From Ciona intestinalis (taxonomy: Eukaryota > Chordata > Ascidiacea > Phlebobranchia > Cionidae), in the NCBI RefSeq assembly GCF_000224145.3, contig NC_020179.2, positions 1,885,612 through 1,949,611 on the forward strand: a DNA stretch of 64,000 bases, given 5' to 3'. The position numbers and the translations under genes are program-made. The notes below the pieces were generated by a model. It searched no databases. It saw only the letters and a program-made list of their open reading frames with translations, and was not told the origin of the DNA. Of this stretch, positions 56,983 through 64,000 are shown in pieces. Positions within the stretch are counted from its first letter, which is position 1. Every line of letters starts with the position of its first letter.

Positions 56983-57176
56983 TAATAACTAAAATTTGAG
57001 AAAAATTAAACCGAAAACAACATTAAACAGAAGCCGTTAAAATGCATATACAATATTTGCAATGTGTTACATAACTTATTACTTTATATTTGCATACCTG
57101 CAACATTTGGTTGGGTGCCATACTGGTAGCCCCCACTCTGTGTGGAGTTTTGGTAGTATGGATTACTTTGCGCCAT
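42123..57176 (-). CDS. SEC24: SEC24A/B-type COPII cargo adaptor, 21 exons
   Basis: Exons in transcript order: 57098-57176, 56457-56915, 55814-55932, 54838-54982, 54037-54203, 53273-53382, 52798-52922, 52237-52434, 51543-51649, 50900-51041, 50239-50408, 49096-49269, 48260-48314, 47789-47947, 46764-46936, 45874-45985, 45078-45256, 44484-44621, 43725-43922, 42847-42950, 42123-42234. All phases agree, giving 1074 residues. SEC24 binds SEC23 and selects cargo in COPII coats at ER exit sites. Residues 1 to about 350 are Pro/Gln/Asn/Gly-rich, with YSPNTQPPP repeats. Then come the zinc finger (Cys407, 410, 428, 431), the trunk ([19 protein letters not shown]), beta-sandwich and helical parts ([15 protein letters not shown]) and a gelsolin-like end with [15 protein letters not shown]. 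It looks like the ancestor of vertebrate SEC24A and SEC24B. Confidence 0.95.
42388..42585 (+). mobile_element. Family C MITE, copy 11
   Basis: Complete copy in the last SEC24 intron. Confidence 0.75.
42722..42829 (+). repeat. Family A repeat, 3' part
   Basis: Forward tail half ending 17 bp from SEC24 exon 20. Confidence 0.65.
43140..43330 (+). repeat. Dispersed repeat D, copy 1
   Basis: Contains aacacccgcggtgctattgc, gataggcgacaatggcttta and aatggatgggagattttccc. The reverse complement of the same order is found at 50041-50180 in another SEC24 intron. A weaker related stretch is at 46670-46715. Family unknown. Confidence 0.55.
43570..43712. repeat. Irregular tandem repeat beside SEC24 exon 19
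   Basis: The motif ataactgtctaaatttaggc and shortened forms occur about six times, ending some 13 bp from the exon 19 donor. Confidence 0.65.
44168..44461 (-). repeat. Family B SINE, full length
   Basis: Reverse copy in SEC24 intron 18 whose head end (cacggtgccgga) lies 22 bp from exon 18. Confidence 0.75.
44632..44785 (-). mobile_element. Family C MITE, copy 12, diverged
   Basis: Left end gttggggtaagatgg and interior are recognisable; the far end is lost. It starts about 10 bp upstream of SEC24 exon 18. Confidence 0.55.
45704..45873 (-). repeat. 37-bp tandem repeat running into SEC24 exon 16 donor
   Basis: About 4.5 units of 37 bp. On the gene strand the true donor GTAAGTAAG starts the array, and successive units carry TTTTAG next to GTAAGG (junctions at 45795/45796 and 45832/45833) or the decayed TTTTATGTAA. 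Confidence 0.85.
46370..46590 (+). repeat. Family B SINE with an altered head
   Basis: The body (gcgtatgtgtccttggacaa onward) is typical but the head reads ccccgtggtttaggtgcctg and ccccagttcgatgcttgact, which may be a different tRNA-like head or strong divergence. Confidence 0.6.
47185..47381 (+). mobile_element. Family C MITE, copy 13
   Basis: Complete copy in SEC24 intron 14. Confidence 0.75.
48315..48655 (-). repeat. 168-bp tandem duplication beginning at SEC24 exon 13 acceptor
   Basis: Two direct copies (about 48320-48486 and 48487-48655) share aatgaaacattaactttcaa, ataaacaatgacataaccta and agaccaggtttaacatatta. The first copy starts within the polypyrimidine tract of the exon 13 acceptor. 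A third, decayed partial copy is near 49360-49460. Confidence 0.8.
49690..50030. repeat. Degenerate direct repeats in SEC24 intron 11
   Basis: Segments such as ttttaatttccgaactaaac, aacttttttaatttccgaaa and attatttaacaagttgtttt recur two to four times in an AT-rich stretch. Confidence 0.55.
50041..50180 (-). repeat. Dispersed repeat D, copy 2
   Basis: Reverse-complement counterpart of 43140-43330, with ccattaccattaaagccatt and cgcctacctt. Confidence 0.55.
50686..50869 (-). mobile_element. Family C MITE, copy 14
   Basis: Reverse copy with shortened ends, ending 30 bp from SEC24 exon 10. Confidence 0.65.
51390..51542 (-). repeat. 35-bp tandem repeat running into SEC24 exon 9 donor
   Basis: About four units of 34-38 bp follow the exon 9 donor. 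On the gene strand the donor GTAAGTATG is echoed by GTAAGTATA at 51498-51506 and 51396-51404; two other units carry decayed versions. Confidence 0.75.
51668..51877 (-). mobile_element. Family C MITE, copy 15
   Basis: Reverse copy starting about 20 bp upstream of SEC24 exon 9 on the gene strand; it has a small internal duplication near gattaggacatttagaatat. Confidence 0.7.
52975..53106 (-). repeat. Family A repeat
   Basis: Reverse copy in SEC24 intron 6 from the ATT tail to the aaaaaatatatacatttatg segment. Confidence 0.7.
53575..53930. mobile_element. MITE family E, copy 2
   Basis: Opposite orientation to copy 1 at 4209-4473. Starts taggtgcctaacatgggtat and ends gttagatgccca, with an extra 90 bp or so of internal direct repeats (tgggtaccttgactttttaa and variants). 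Confidence 0.6.
54201..54280 (-). repeat. 40-bp tandem duplication of SEC24 exon 5 acceptor
   Basis: Two 40-bp copies (54201-54240, 54241-54280), more than 80 percent identical. On the gene strand each ends in the acceptor pattern CAGCAT: the true 3' splice site at 54204 and an intact duplicate at 54244. Confidence 0.85.
55106..55190 (-). repeat. Family A repeat, strongly decayed
   Basis: Only tttgaaaacgatagcgcaga and aacaacagttgttg are recognisable. Confidence 0.4.
56938..56982. repeat. AT dinucleotide microsatellite
   Basis: About 22 uninterrupted AT units in SEC24 intron 1, 22 bp from the exon 2 acceptor. Confidence 0.9.
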
Positions 57177-57910
57177 TAACTAACTGCAGGTTACACGGTG
57201 TATAACACATTAAACTCTTAAAATGAAGGAAAAAACTATGAAAAGAAAATTTGAACTATTGAAAATAAATATCTTCTTTTATAAATGCATTATGGTTAAA
57301 CATGCTTTCATAGAATTTATTGATAGACTAGTTAAGCAGTCACAATAAAATGACACTGGTTTTAGTCTTTAGTAAGGGAGGATTTTTTACCACGACCATT
57401 TTTTTATGTAATAGTAGATGTAGCTACAAATTGGTTATACCAGCAATTGTATAAATATAATACTTTCGCACAAAACTCATTTAAACACACTATCGGCAAT
57501 TATTATGATGTTATAACAACGCTCCAACATGAAACAGTCACAATCTTACTTAAAACTCTCCATAATTATCCTAAAGTGCTGTATTCGAGAAAACTAACTG
57601 TTTGGGTCAATACAGATACCAAAGCATTAGATAAATTAAAGAATTGTTATAACCCTACCAGATTTTAATCGTTTCGCTTGCTTCTAAGCTTTATGCGCAG
57701 TAAATACAGTCATCTATCCGTTATGACGCAACAGCGGGTTCAAAGGTCACTGCCTTTATAAACGTGGCATAGAAAATTTACAGTATTTTGGTTAATAGGG
57801 TATTTTTAAAATAATAATATACTAGAAATTAAAAATTTTAATATACCAGCTAGGTAATGACTTGTCCAAAAATATTCTTTTGTTTTTGGGAAATCGTGTT
57901 TCTTTATCTC

Positions 57911-57918
57911 TGACGTCA
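57911..57918. promoter_or_regulatory. CRE-like TGACGTCA
   Basis: A perfect TGACGTCA palindrome between the divergent SEC24 and SAR1 starts. In vertebrates CREB3-type factors that act through such sites drive COPII genes; a link here is inference from position. Confidence 0.35.
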
Positions 57919-58439
57919 CCGAGAAGCCAGTGAAGCGTGATATTTCAGGGGAAAGATGATTCACAAAGCAAAGATATGCGAGGTGTTGGCAGGTTTTCTT
58001 CGGAGAATAAATTGCCGTTGTATATTTAGTTACGGAAACAATTACCGGTTTTTATTTGTAGACTAAAAAGTTTTAATTGTTTTCATTTAAATCAGAAACT
58101 CGTGGTGTAAATAAAGCACTTGTGAGAACTACGCTGTCGAGAAACTTAATAGAAGAAAAAAAGATTGTAAAGCTGAAGCTTTAAACGTTTGTAACCAAAT
58201 TTAAAATATATAAAGTTGCATGCCGTAGCTACATGAGAGAAAAGTAAATGGTTTAATAACGTGTTTTATGTTCAACACAGTTTGTATAAACGTAACGCAG
58301 TACGTTAATTAGGTCACCCATTCAAAGGGTTACGTCCTACGTCGTAAAATACGTTACAAAAATATTCAGCATATGAAACTATAGACATACATTCTTAAGG
58401 ACCGATGGTGAAAAAGAGCTACGTGTTTAATTTAATATT

Positions 58440-58583
58440 TTCTTTCAGTTAAATGTAAACACGTTTTTTTAACTGTAAGTGTGTTTTAACAACTGTTGTT
58501 TTATCGCTGTATCCTGTCTTTTCCTTTAAAATGTTTCTAAATCTTCGCTACCGTAATCGAAAAAAAAACAAATAAAAGTTATA
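58440..58583 (+). repeat. Family A repeat
   Basis: Forward copy from ttaaatgtaaacacg to the tail, about 220 bp before the SAR1 ATG. Confidence 0.75.
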
Positions 58584-58806
58584 TATTTATATAAATATAT
58601 ATTATTATAATATGCATATATTATAGTTATACCATTAAATTTATTGTTTACATCAGCACTTAGGCAAAATAAACTGCAGAGTAGTATTCTACAACTGTTC
58701 CACCTGTCCTTCTGAAGTTCTTTTGTGATACTCCAGACTCCAGAGCATTATTGCTCTTTTAATCCGACCCTCATCCTAAAGAGACTTACATAATTCCTCC
58801 ATCACA

Positions 58807-61655
58807 ATGTATAAACTATTCGAATGGTTTAAAAGTGCTCTCAGCTACCTTGGGCTGTACAACAAAAGTGGAAAGCTTATGTTCTTAGGCCTTGACAATG
58901 CAGGAAAAACTACGTTGCTTCATATGCTTAAGGACAACAAAATGAGTGTACATGAGCCCACCATGCACCCCAGTAAGTGTTCTAAAAATGTCTGCATGTT
59001 ATTCCATTTTCCTACCTTTTACATTTAGCACATTTTGTGTCTAGATCAATGGTATTTTAAAATGATAGAGCTCGATAAGCCTATAATAAAATGCAATAGT
59101 GCTCTTTTTTAGATATAAATATACGGGTTTGAGACTCAAAGCTGCCACCAATTTGCATTTAATTGTAGAGAATCTAGGATTTGAGTATATGTCTTACACT
59201 TAACAGCAATGGTTCCAACCCACTGGTCACCTAAGAATTTTAAAAATTGTCTGTCATAATATATAAAATAGTCCTAAAAAATAGACACAGGCAAAATGTA
59301 CATAAAACACTAAAACAGATTAAGAACACCCATGTTATCAAGACAAACAAGTTACATTTTGATTTATGGTATTGCTCTTTCTGTGAAACCAAATCTTAAC
59401 TATATTATTGGCCATTGGGTTCTATAACACACAAATAGATTCATATTTTTAAATAAAAAACATATTTTCCAGCATCAGAAAACCTTCAAATGGGAAATAT
59501 ATCTTTCACAACATACGATCTTGGAGGCCACGAGCAAGGTAATTTAAACAAACCAGTATTTAGCATGTCATAATTTGCATTTAAAACCTATTGGTATAGC
59601 CTGTTATATAACTATATAGTCTGTATCTAACAGTGGGGCGATTGTGCGCTTTATAAACAGAAATAAAGTTTCAAAAGCTTTGAAAGTTGTTGTTTTAGTA
59701 AGCGGTTACTGATGAGTAGTTGAAGCTTATATTGTTAACTATTGGACTTTATCTGCTACAGTCTGTGTAAGCCTATGACTACAGCATTGGTGGACTTTAC
59801 ACTATTGGTTTTCCTTGACATAAGCACTTGTGTGGTATTTGCAAGCCGGCTTGTGTATAAACTGATGGCTTGGGTAGTTAGTTGTGGTGTGCCACTGATT
59901 AATCAAATTTTAGGTCTTTGGTTTCCAATTTGTTACTAAAACTTGGCTAATGTATTTAGGTGGTAAAGCATCTAGAATTTACTCTAACAAAGTGGCAAAT
60001 TTATTGGGTGGTCTAAACAAATTTAAATTACTGCTTCGCCATTTTGATTGTTTGCGCCTTTGTAAATTAATTATATTTTAAAGAATATTTTTATGATTGG
60101 GGGCAGCTATATGTGTTTAACCCTGGATGTCTGCCACAGGACCTTAATATGTAATGCAGTGGTTCAACTTTTTTGTATGCTTTACCCTTTTAACAAAGAT
60201 GCTTATCAGGTTTCCCCCCAATATGTAATATGGCGCTCATTTATTAAAAAGCGAAAACTACTACACCTGTTAGTGTTATATTTAATGTGACGGGTGGGCT
60301 AGCCTTTTGGCAACGAGTGGTTCAGTGCGTGTAAAGTATTACAATTTGCTCAATTTTTCTGTCCCATCAACTAATGTGATCGAGAGCTCATTTACCCTCT
60401 AAATACGAGGAATTTACCCCCAGAGGTAAACGTACCCCAGTTTAAGAAATGCAGATAATGTAACATAATAATATCTATTTTAATACAGCAAGAAGAGTAT
60501 GGAAAGATTACTTCCCTGCAGTCAATGGAATCGTTTTCCTCGTCGATTCAGCGGATAGATCTCGATTTATGGAAGCCAAGGAAGAATTGGATGTAAGTGT
60601 GATGCATTGGTAACAGTTCAGCCTAATAGGTAATCTGTAGGTCAAGTAGGTCTCTGTGTAAACATCATTAAAAAGGGCCAAATAAAAAGGCAGTTTTGTT
60701 TACTTAAATGGCTAGTGCCTGTTTTAAAATGGGAATTTAATTGGTTAAAAAATGTTGGTCTTTAACAGCAGTGGACATCGATAATTTGTTATTTTTTTTT
60801 AAAAATGGGGAGATGGAGATTCGTTTCTTATTTTTATATAGATTGGGTACCACGAGATGGAAACAGACAAAAATCAAGTCTAAATATTTGTTGAATAAAA
60901 CTCTTAAAGAGAAACTCATTTCACTGAAATGGCACCGGCAGTCTCTTATTTAAAAATAGAAAATTCCACTGAAATCCTCTGAAGGGAGTAAAATCTCTAC
61001 CCAACTCCCACAGTGGAAAACATATGCACTCTTTACTGTGGTTGCAATTTGAATAAATGATTTCCCCCCTCCCTCAAATTTGTCTTAAACTTAAAAACCT
61101 GATGTTATTTTTATTTTGAAGACTAGCTATTAGATTGTTGTTGTATTTTACTGCTGGAAGAGACGACTATATTTTCAGTAATGCAATATTTTCATACCAT
61201 ACAGAGCTTACTTTGTGATGAACAAGTAGCAAACGCACCCGTTCTTATCCTGGGCAACAAGATTGACATGCAAGGAGCTGTAAGTGAGGATGAATTGAGA
61301 TCAATATTCAAACTTCGCTCAACTGGAAAGGTAAACTCTTTTTTCTGTTCTTTTACCAAAAACTGGGTCTTGTATGGTTATAGTTTCTGTTTACTGTTAT
61401 AGATATGCTAAAAGTGGCCTGTTCTGCAGTCTACATTGCAAGATAAATTACAGAAAATACAAAAAAAATTACAGACACAAATCTTTTCAGCGCTTTTTTG
61501 AGCTGTGAATTAAATTTGATCCATGCATTTCTCTTCAGGGTCAAGTGTCTCTTGATAGTTTGGGAGGAGCTCGACCTACTGAGCTGTTTATGTGCTCTGT
61601 TCTTCGGAAGCAGGGTTATGGGGAGGGCTTTAATTGGCTCGCACAGTACATATAA
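58807..61655 (+). CDS. SAR1: SAR1 small GTPase (COPII initiator), 5 exons
   Basis: Exons 58807-58972, 59473-59538, 60489-60592, 61205-61330 and 61539-61655 join in phase to 192 residues (human SAR1A/B 198). SAR1 is the ARF-family GTPase that SEC12 activates at the ER to recruit SEC23/SEC24. Seen: an amphipathic N-terminal helix ([18 protein letters not shown]) without the ARF myristoylation glycine, P-loop GLDNAGKTT (28-36), the SAR1-specific HPTSENL switch [16 protein letters not shown] switch [21 protein letters not shown] for guanine binding, and the C-terminal [22 protein letters not shown]. The start at 58807 gives the family N-terminus. AATAAA lies at 61890. It faces SEC24 head to head. 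Confidence 0.96.
59185..59345 (+). repeat. Family B SINE, strongly decayed
   Basis: Recognised in SAR1 intron 1 by tatgtcttacacttaacagc, gttccaacccactggtcacc and a late aacacccatgttatcaaga; no head remains. Confidence 0.45.
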
Positions 61656-62974
61656 TCTCACGCAGCATTGGACATGAAAATAATGTGCATTATACGGAAT
61701 GGATATGGCCAGGGTAGCCTTACTCACCCTGGGCATATTTGCCCGGTCTGGAGTTTTTGTAATATAGCAGAAAAATATATCTTTAGCGGCTGCATGATGC
61801 CACATTTAACCATTTAGTACAAAATAACTTGCAGAGCCCTTTTCTCTGCGTTGTTGAACTTGCAAAAATTTTTTTTTTCTTTCTCTCTTAATAAAACTTG
61901 TGTGTGACATTTTACATAATAACAAAGTTTTACGAATCGTTTAGGCAAATCAAGTGGCGGTTTTGTGAGAAAATAAAACAAGAAAACAAAACAGATTAAA
62001 TGTGGCCGTTTCTGTATTGTGTGTCATAAAACGTGTTTATTTAAGTACAGCTGACGTATTGTCCTCTTATTTTGCCCAAGTTTACTAACTCAAAAAATGC
62101 AACGTTTTTTCTGCTCTCTTATTAAATCAACTGTAAATGGTAATTCTCGTTAATTTATTCTCCAAAAGTGGTGATCGTGCCCAAAAGCGACAATCGCATT
62201 AAAAGTCCATCAAAATATACAGCAGCAGGAAACACCTGCTGTCCAATAATTTTTATGTTGTTTCAGTTCGTCATTTAGACGTTTTATTTAATAGTGGTGG
62301 GTGAGTCGTGGGTCTTGTCATCCTAATCGGCCGAACTAAATTTATTTTCCTGTGCCTTCGGTTACTTTCAAATATCAATGCTTGTGAAATAAAGAAGTGT
62401 TTCAAAACAGACAAGATTTTTGTGCGGTATTGTTTAAAAAGAAAAGAAATGATTTTTTGCAGAAAAAATATCTAAAACAGTTTCTTCAAGAGCCTTGTAC
62501 CCAGATCTGTTATCACACACACACTATTAATGCTATAAGGCCCAATAAAAGTAAGGCTATTACACAAAAAACATCACATAGAGAACTATAGTCATTTATT
62601 AACAGACCACAAATAGGACTTTAAAAAGTACAATGACGTAGCTTGTGCAAATAAACAGGTTAAAAAAATAAAAAATTTACAAATTTATGTCACTTGATTG
62701 CTACATAGTGGCTTCAAAATAACCACAATATATCTATATAGCTATAGTCAGTTGCTTTTTGTTTTTGTTCTGTTATATTAGCAACGGCTAATGCTAGCAT
62801 TGGTATGTACAGTGTAATTTTGTATTGCACAGAGAAAAAAAGTGTAACCAGAGCTTATATACAAGTTAAAAAATTACGCATTTTACCCTATGACAAAACG
62901 GTTAACTGGAAAAATGTTAATTTTTTAATAAAAATGCGGTTTATCTGGTCCCTTATTATCCTAAAATTCAAAAG
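61656..62974. other. SAR1 3' UTR and spacer
   Basis: The SAR1 3' UTR runs to AATAAA at 61890. The rest is AT-rich and ends in the 3' UTR of a minus-strand gene, whose AATAAA is the TTTATT at 62595-62600. No repeats of families A to C and no further gene are seen. Confidence 0.5.
61890..61895 (+). terminator. SAR1 polyadenylation signal
   Basis: AATAAA 235 bp after the SAR1 stop. Confidence 0.65.
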
Positions 62975-63104
62975 TTAATAAAAAATCGCACAAAGCTGTT
63001 TAACACCACATTGGGGTGCAAATATTCCTCTATCTTCGATTAAATTCATATAAACCCCATAACTGTCCTTTTTCTTCTCACGTTTGACTGGTTTAGTGGC
63101 TGAC
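62975..63104 (-). CDS. Last exon of an unidentified minus-strand gene
   Basis: On the minus strand an acceptor (gttgtgcag) at 63105 opens a frame of 43 codons ending in TAA at 62975. The peptide starts SATKPVKREKKKDSYG, continues VYMNLIEDRGIFAPQCG and ends LCAIFY. The basic stretch followed by an ordered-looking end looks coding. The upstream exons must lie beyond 64000 or in the remaining 0.9 kb, where I found none. A minus-strand AATAAA at 62595-62600 would end the transcript. Family not recognised; it could still be a chance open frame. Confidence 0.42.
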
Positions 63105-63407
63105 CTGCACAACAAAGTGTGTTAAGGCCACATATGTATTTGTTTTCTGGAGGAAACCATGTTTTTTTTATGAAAATATTGACAACCATGAAGCCCATAA
63201 TACCTGGGTTTGCACTACCCATTTTTAAGTACAAAAATTTCGAATTTTTGTAGCTTTTACTAGGTCAATTTGCAACGAAATGTAGTTGCCTTTTTAACCA
63301 TACATATTAAAAACCCTTTTTAAACAGAAATATCAACAGTTATACTACATGGGTTTTCACGTAACTGCAAAAATTTTTAGTTTTGACTAGGTCTTTGTGC
63401 AATGAAA

Positions 63408-63487
63408 GTATATCCTGTCTTTTCATTAAAAATAGTTCTAAATCTTTGCTACCGTAATCGCAGAGACAAATAAAATCATTATTTTTT
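63408..63487 (+). repeat. Family A repeat, 3' part
   Basis: Forward tail part from tatatcctgtcttttcatta to the ATT tail. Confidence 0.65.
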
Positions 63488-63879
63488 TAGCAGCTATAAC
63501 TAAAATTTCTTTGAAAGGATTGTTTTGGCAACTTGAACTTCGTGTTTTATTTTTTTTATGGTGACCTTATAAAATCTAACCCCAAACTGCATTTCTTAAG
63601 TTTAGATAGTTTGCACATACGTATAATTAAGATCTGGCATAAACTGTACCTATTTTATTTTTGAAGCATGTTACGTTAATTATTAGTTTACATTCAACTA
63701 CGAATGACAAATTTTCTCAAAACTTTCAAATAAGATGATGTATCATAACAGTTAAATGGATAATGATATATACATAACATAGAAGCCATACTGCACCCAT
63801 GATAGGTAAAGGCTTAATCAATACACAGCCAGAATAATTTTTTGCCCAAAATGTCCTCTATGTTGTGACAAAACCACTA

Positions 63880-64000
63880 AACTCGTCGCTGCTGCTTTGT
63901 GGGCGTATGTGTCCTTGGGTAAGTCACTTAATGGCAATTGCTCCAACCCAGTGGTCACTATTGGGTTGTCTAAATTATCAGCCACACATAAAAATCCCCC
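63880..64000 (+). repeat. Family B SINE, cut by window edge
   Basis: Forward body from gtcgctgctgctttgtgggc to the atcagccacacataaaaat segment. Confidence 0.65.

Larger units (their letters stand above)
57177..58806. other. Divergent SEC24/SAR1 promoter region
   Basis: This 1.63-kb region separates the SEC24 start (minus) from the SAR1 start (plus) and must hold both promoters. Between 57680 and 57980 it is less AT-rich (ttatgcgcagtaaatac, gacgcaacagcggg, tctgacgtcaccgag, the last a CRE-like TGACGTCA). A family A repeat lies at 58440-58583. I see no third gene. Confidence 0.5.
63105..64000. other. Right-end non-coding stretch
   Basis: Probable intron of the minus-strand gene. It holds a family A tail (63408-63487) and a family B SINE running off the window edge. 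Nothing else recognisable. Confidence 0.4.

Noticed and set aside
57447-57668. A 73-codon plus-strand frame between SEC24 and SAR1
   Set aside because: Low-complexity AT-rich composition, no splice signals and no family resemblance. It lies in the divergent promoter region.
61431-61805. A 124-codon minus-strand frame over the SAR1 end
   Set aside because: It is antisense to the last SAR1 exon and 3' UTR, has no splice context and resembles no protein.
1-64000. CRISPR arrays, bacterial operons, retroviral or LTR elements, Polintons
   Set aside because: No regularly spaced repeats with unique spacers, no gag, pol, integrase or capsid-like frames and no paired long terminal repeats were seen. 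The repeats present are SINE-like or MITE-like.

Overview
The window looks like an AT-rich invertebrate chordate chromosome, most likely a tunicate of the Ciona type. I infer this from compact intron-rich genes whose proteins align closely, from memory, with vertebrate orthologues, from the many short dispersed elements, and from AG acceptors just upstream of several start codons (tunicates use spliced-leader trans-splicing). The species cannot be fixed from the sequence alone. Runs of N at 12631-12680, 24564-24613, 26410-26459 and 29880-30379 (plus single Ns near 4835, 4869 and 12549) mark a draft assembly, and some coding oddities may be assembly errors.

Layout, left to right: the 3' end of an unidentified gene (3-164, +); intronless COPI coat zeta (539-1069, +); intronless METTL22 methyltransferase (1459-2343, +); INTS7 of the Integrator complex in 20 exons (3114-15149, +); a secreted, probably GPI-anchored YHYH-domain protein (15455-19183, +); an unrecognised 290-residue protein (19708-20773, -); CHTOP mRNA-export factor (21775-26034, +); intronless HOIL-1/RBCK1 ubiquitin ligase (26560-28137, +); SLC26A11 anion transporter cut by a 500-N gap (28671-29879, +); a possible small cysteine-rich secreted protein (30562-31532, +); histone H2A.Z (32327-33890, +); SETD6 lysine methyltransferase (34695-40620, -); COPII coat SEC24 in 21 exons (42123-57176, -); COPII GTPase SAR1 (58807-61655, +); and the last exon of an unidentified gene (62975-63104, -).

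The genes are housekeeping genes rather than one pathway. The clearest functional pairing is SEC24 and SAR1, partners in COPII vesicle formation, lying head to head across about 1.6 kb. COPI zeta is also in the window. INTS7, CHTOP, H2A.Z and SETD6 act in transcription and chromatin.

Repeats fill introns and spacers. Family A is a short retroposon-like repeat with an ATT-rich tail (about 20 copies). Family B is a tRNA-headed SINE (about 24 copies). Family C is a roughly 195-bp MITE with long terminal inverted repeats (15 copies, ten of them between 11.8 and 18.9 kb). There are also single MITEs with TAA, TTAA and 8-bp target duplications. No LTR retroelement, retrovirus, Polinton, CRISPR array or bacterial-type operon was seen. 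I found no new multi-gene system. The most unusual structure is a set of SEC24 introns in which tandem repeats arise from, or abut, the splice sites and carry duplicate splice signals.
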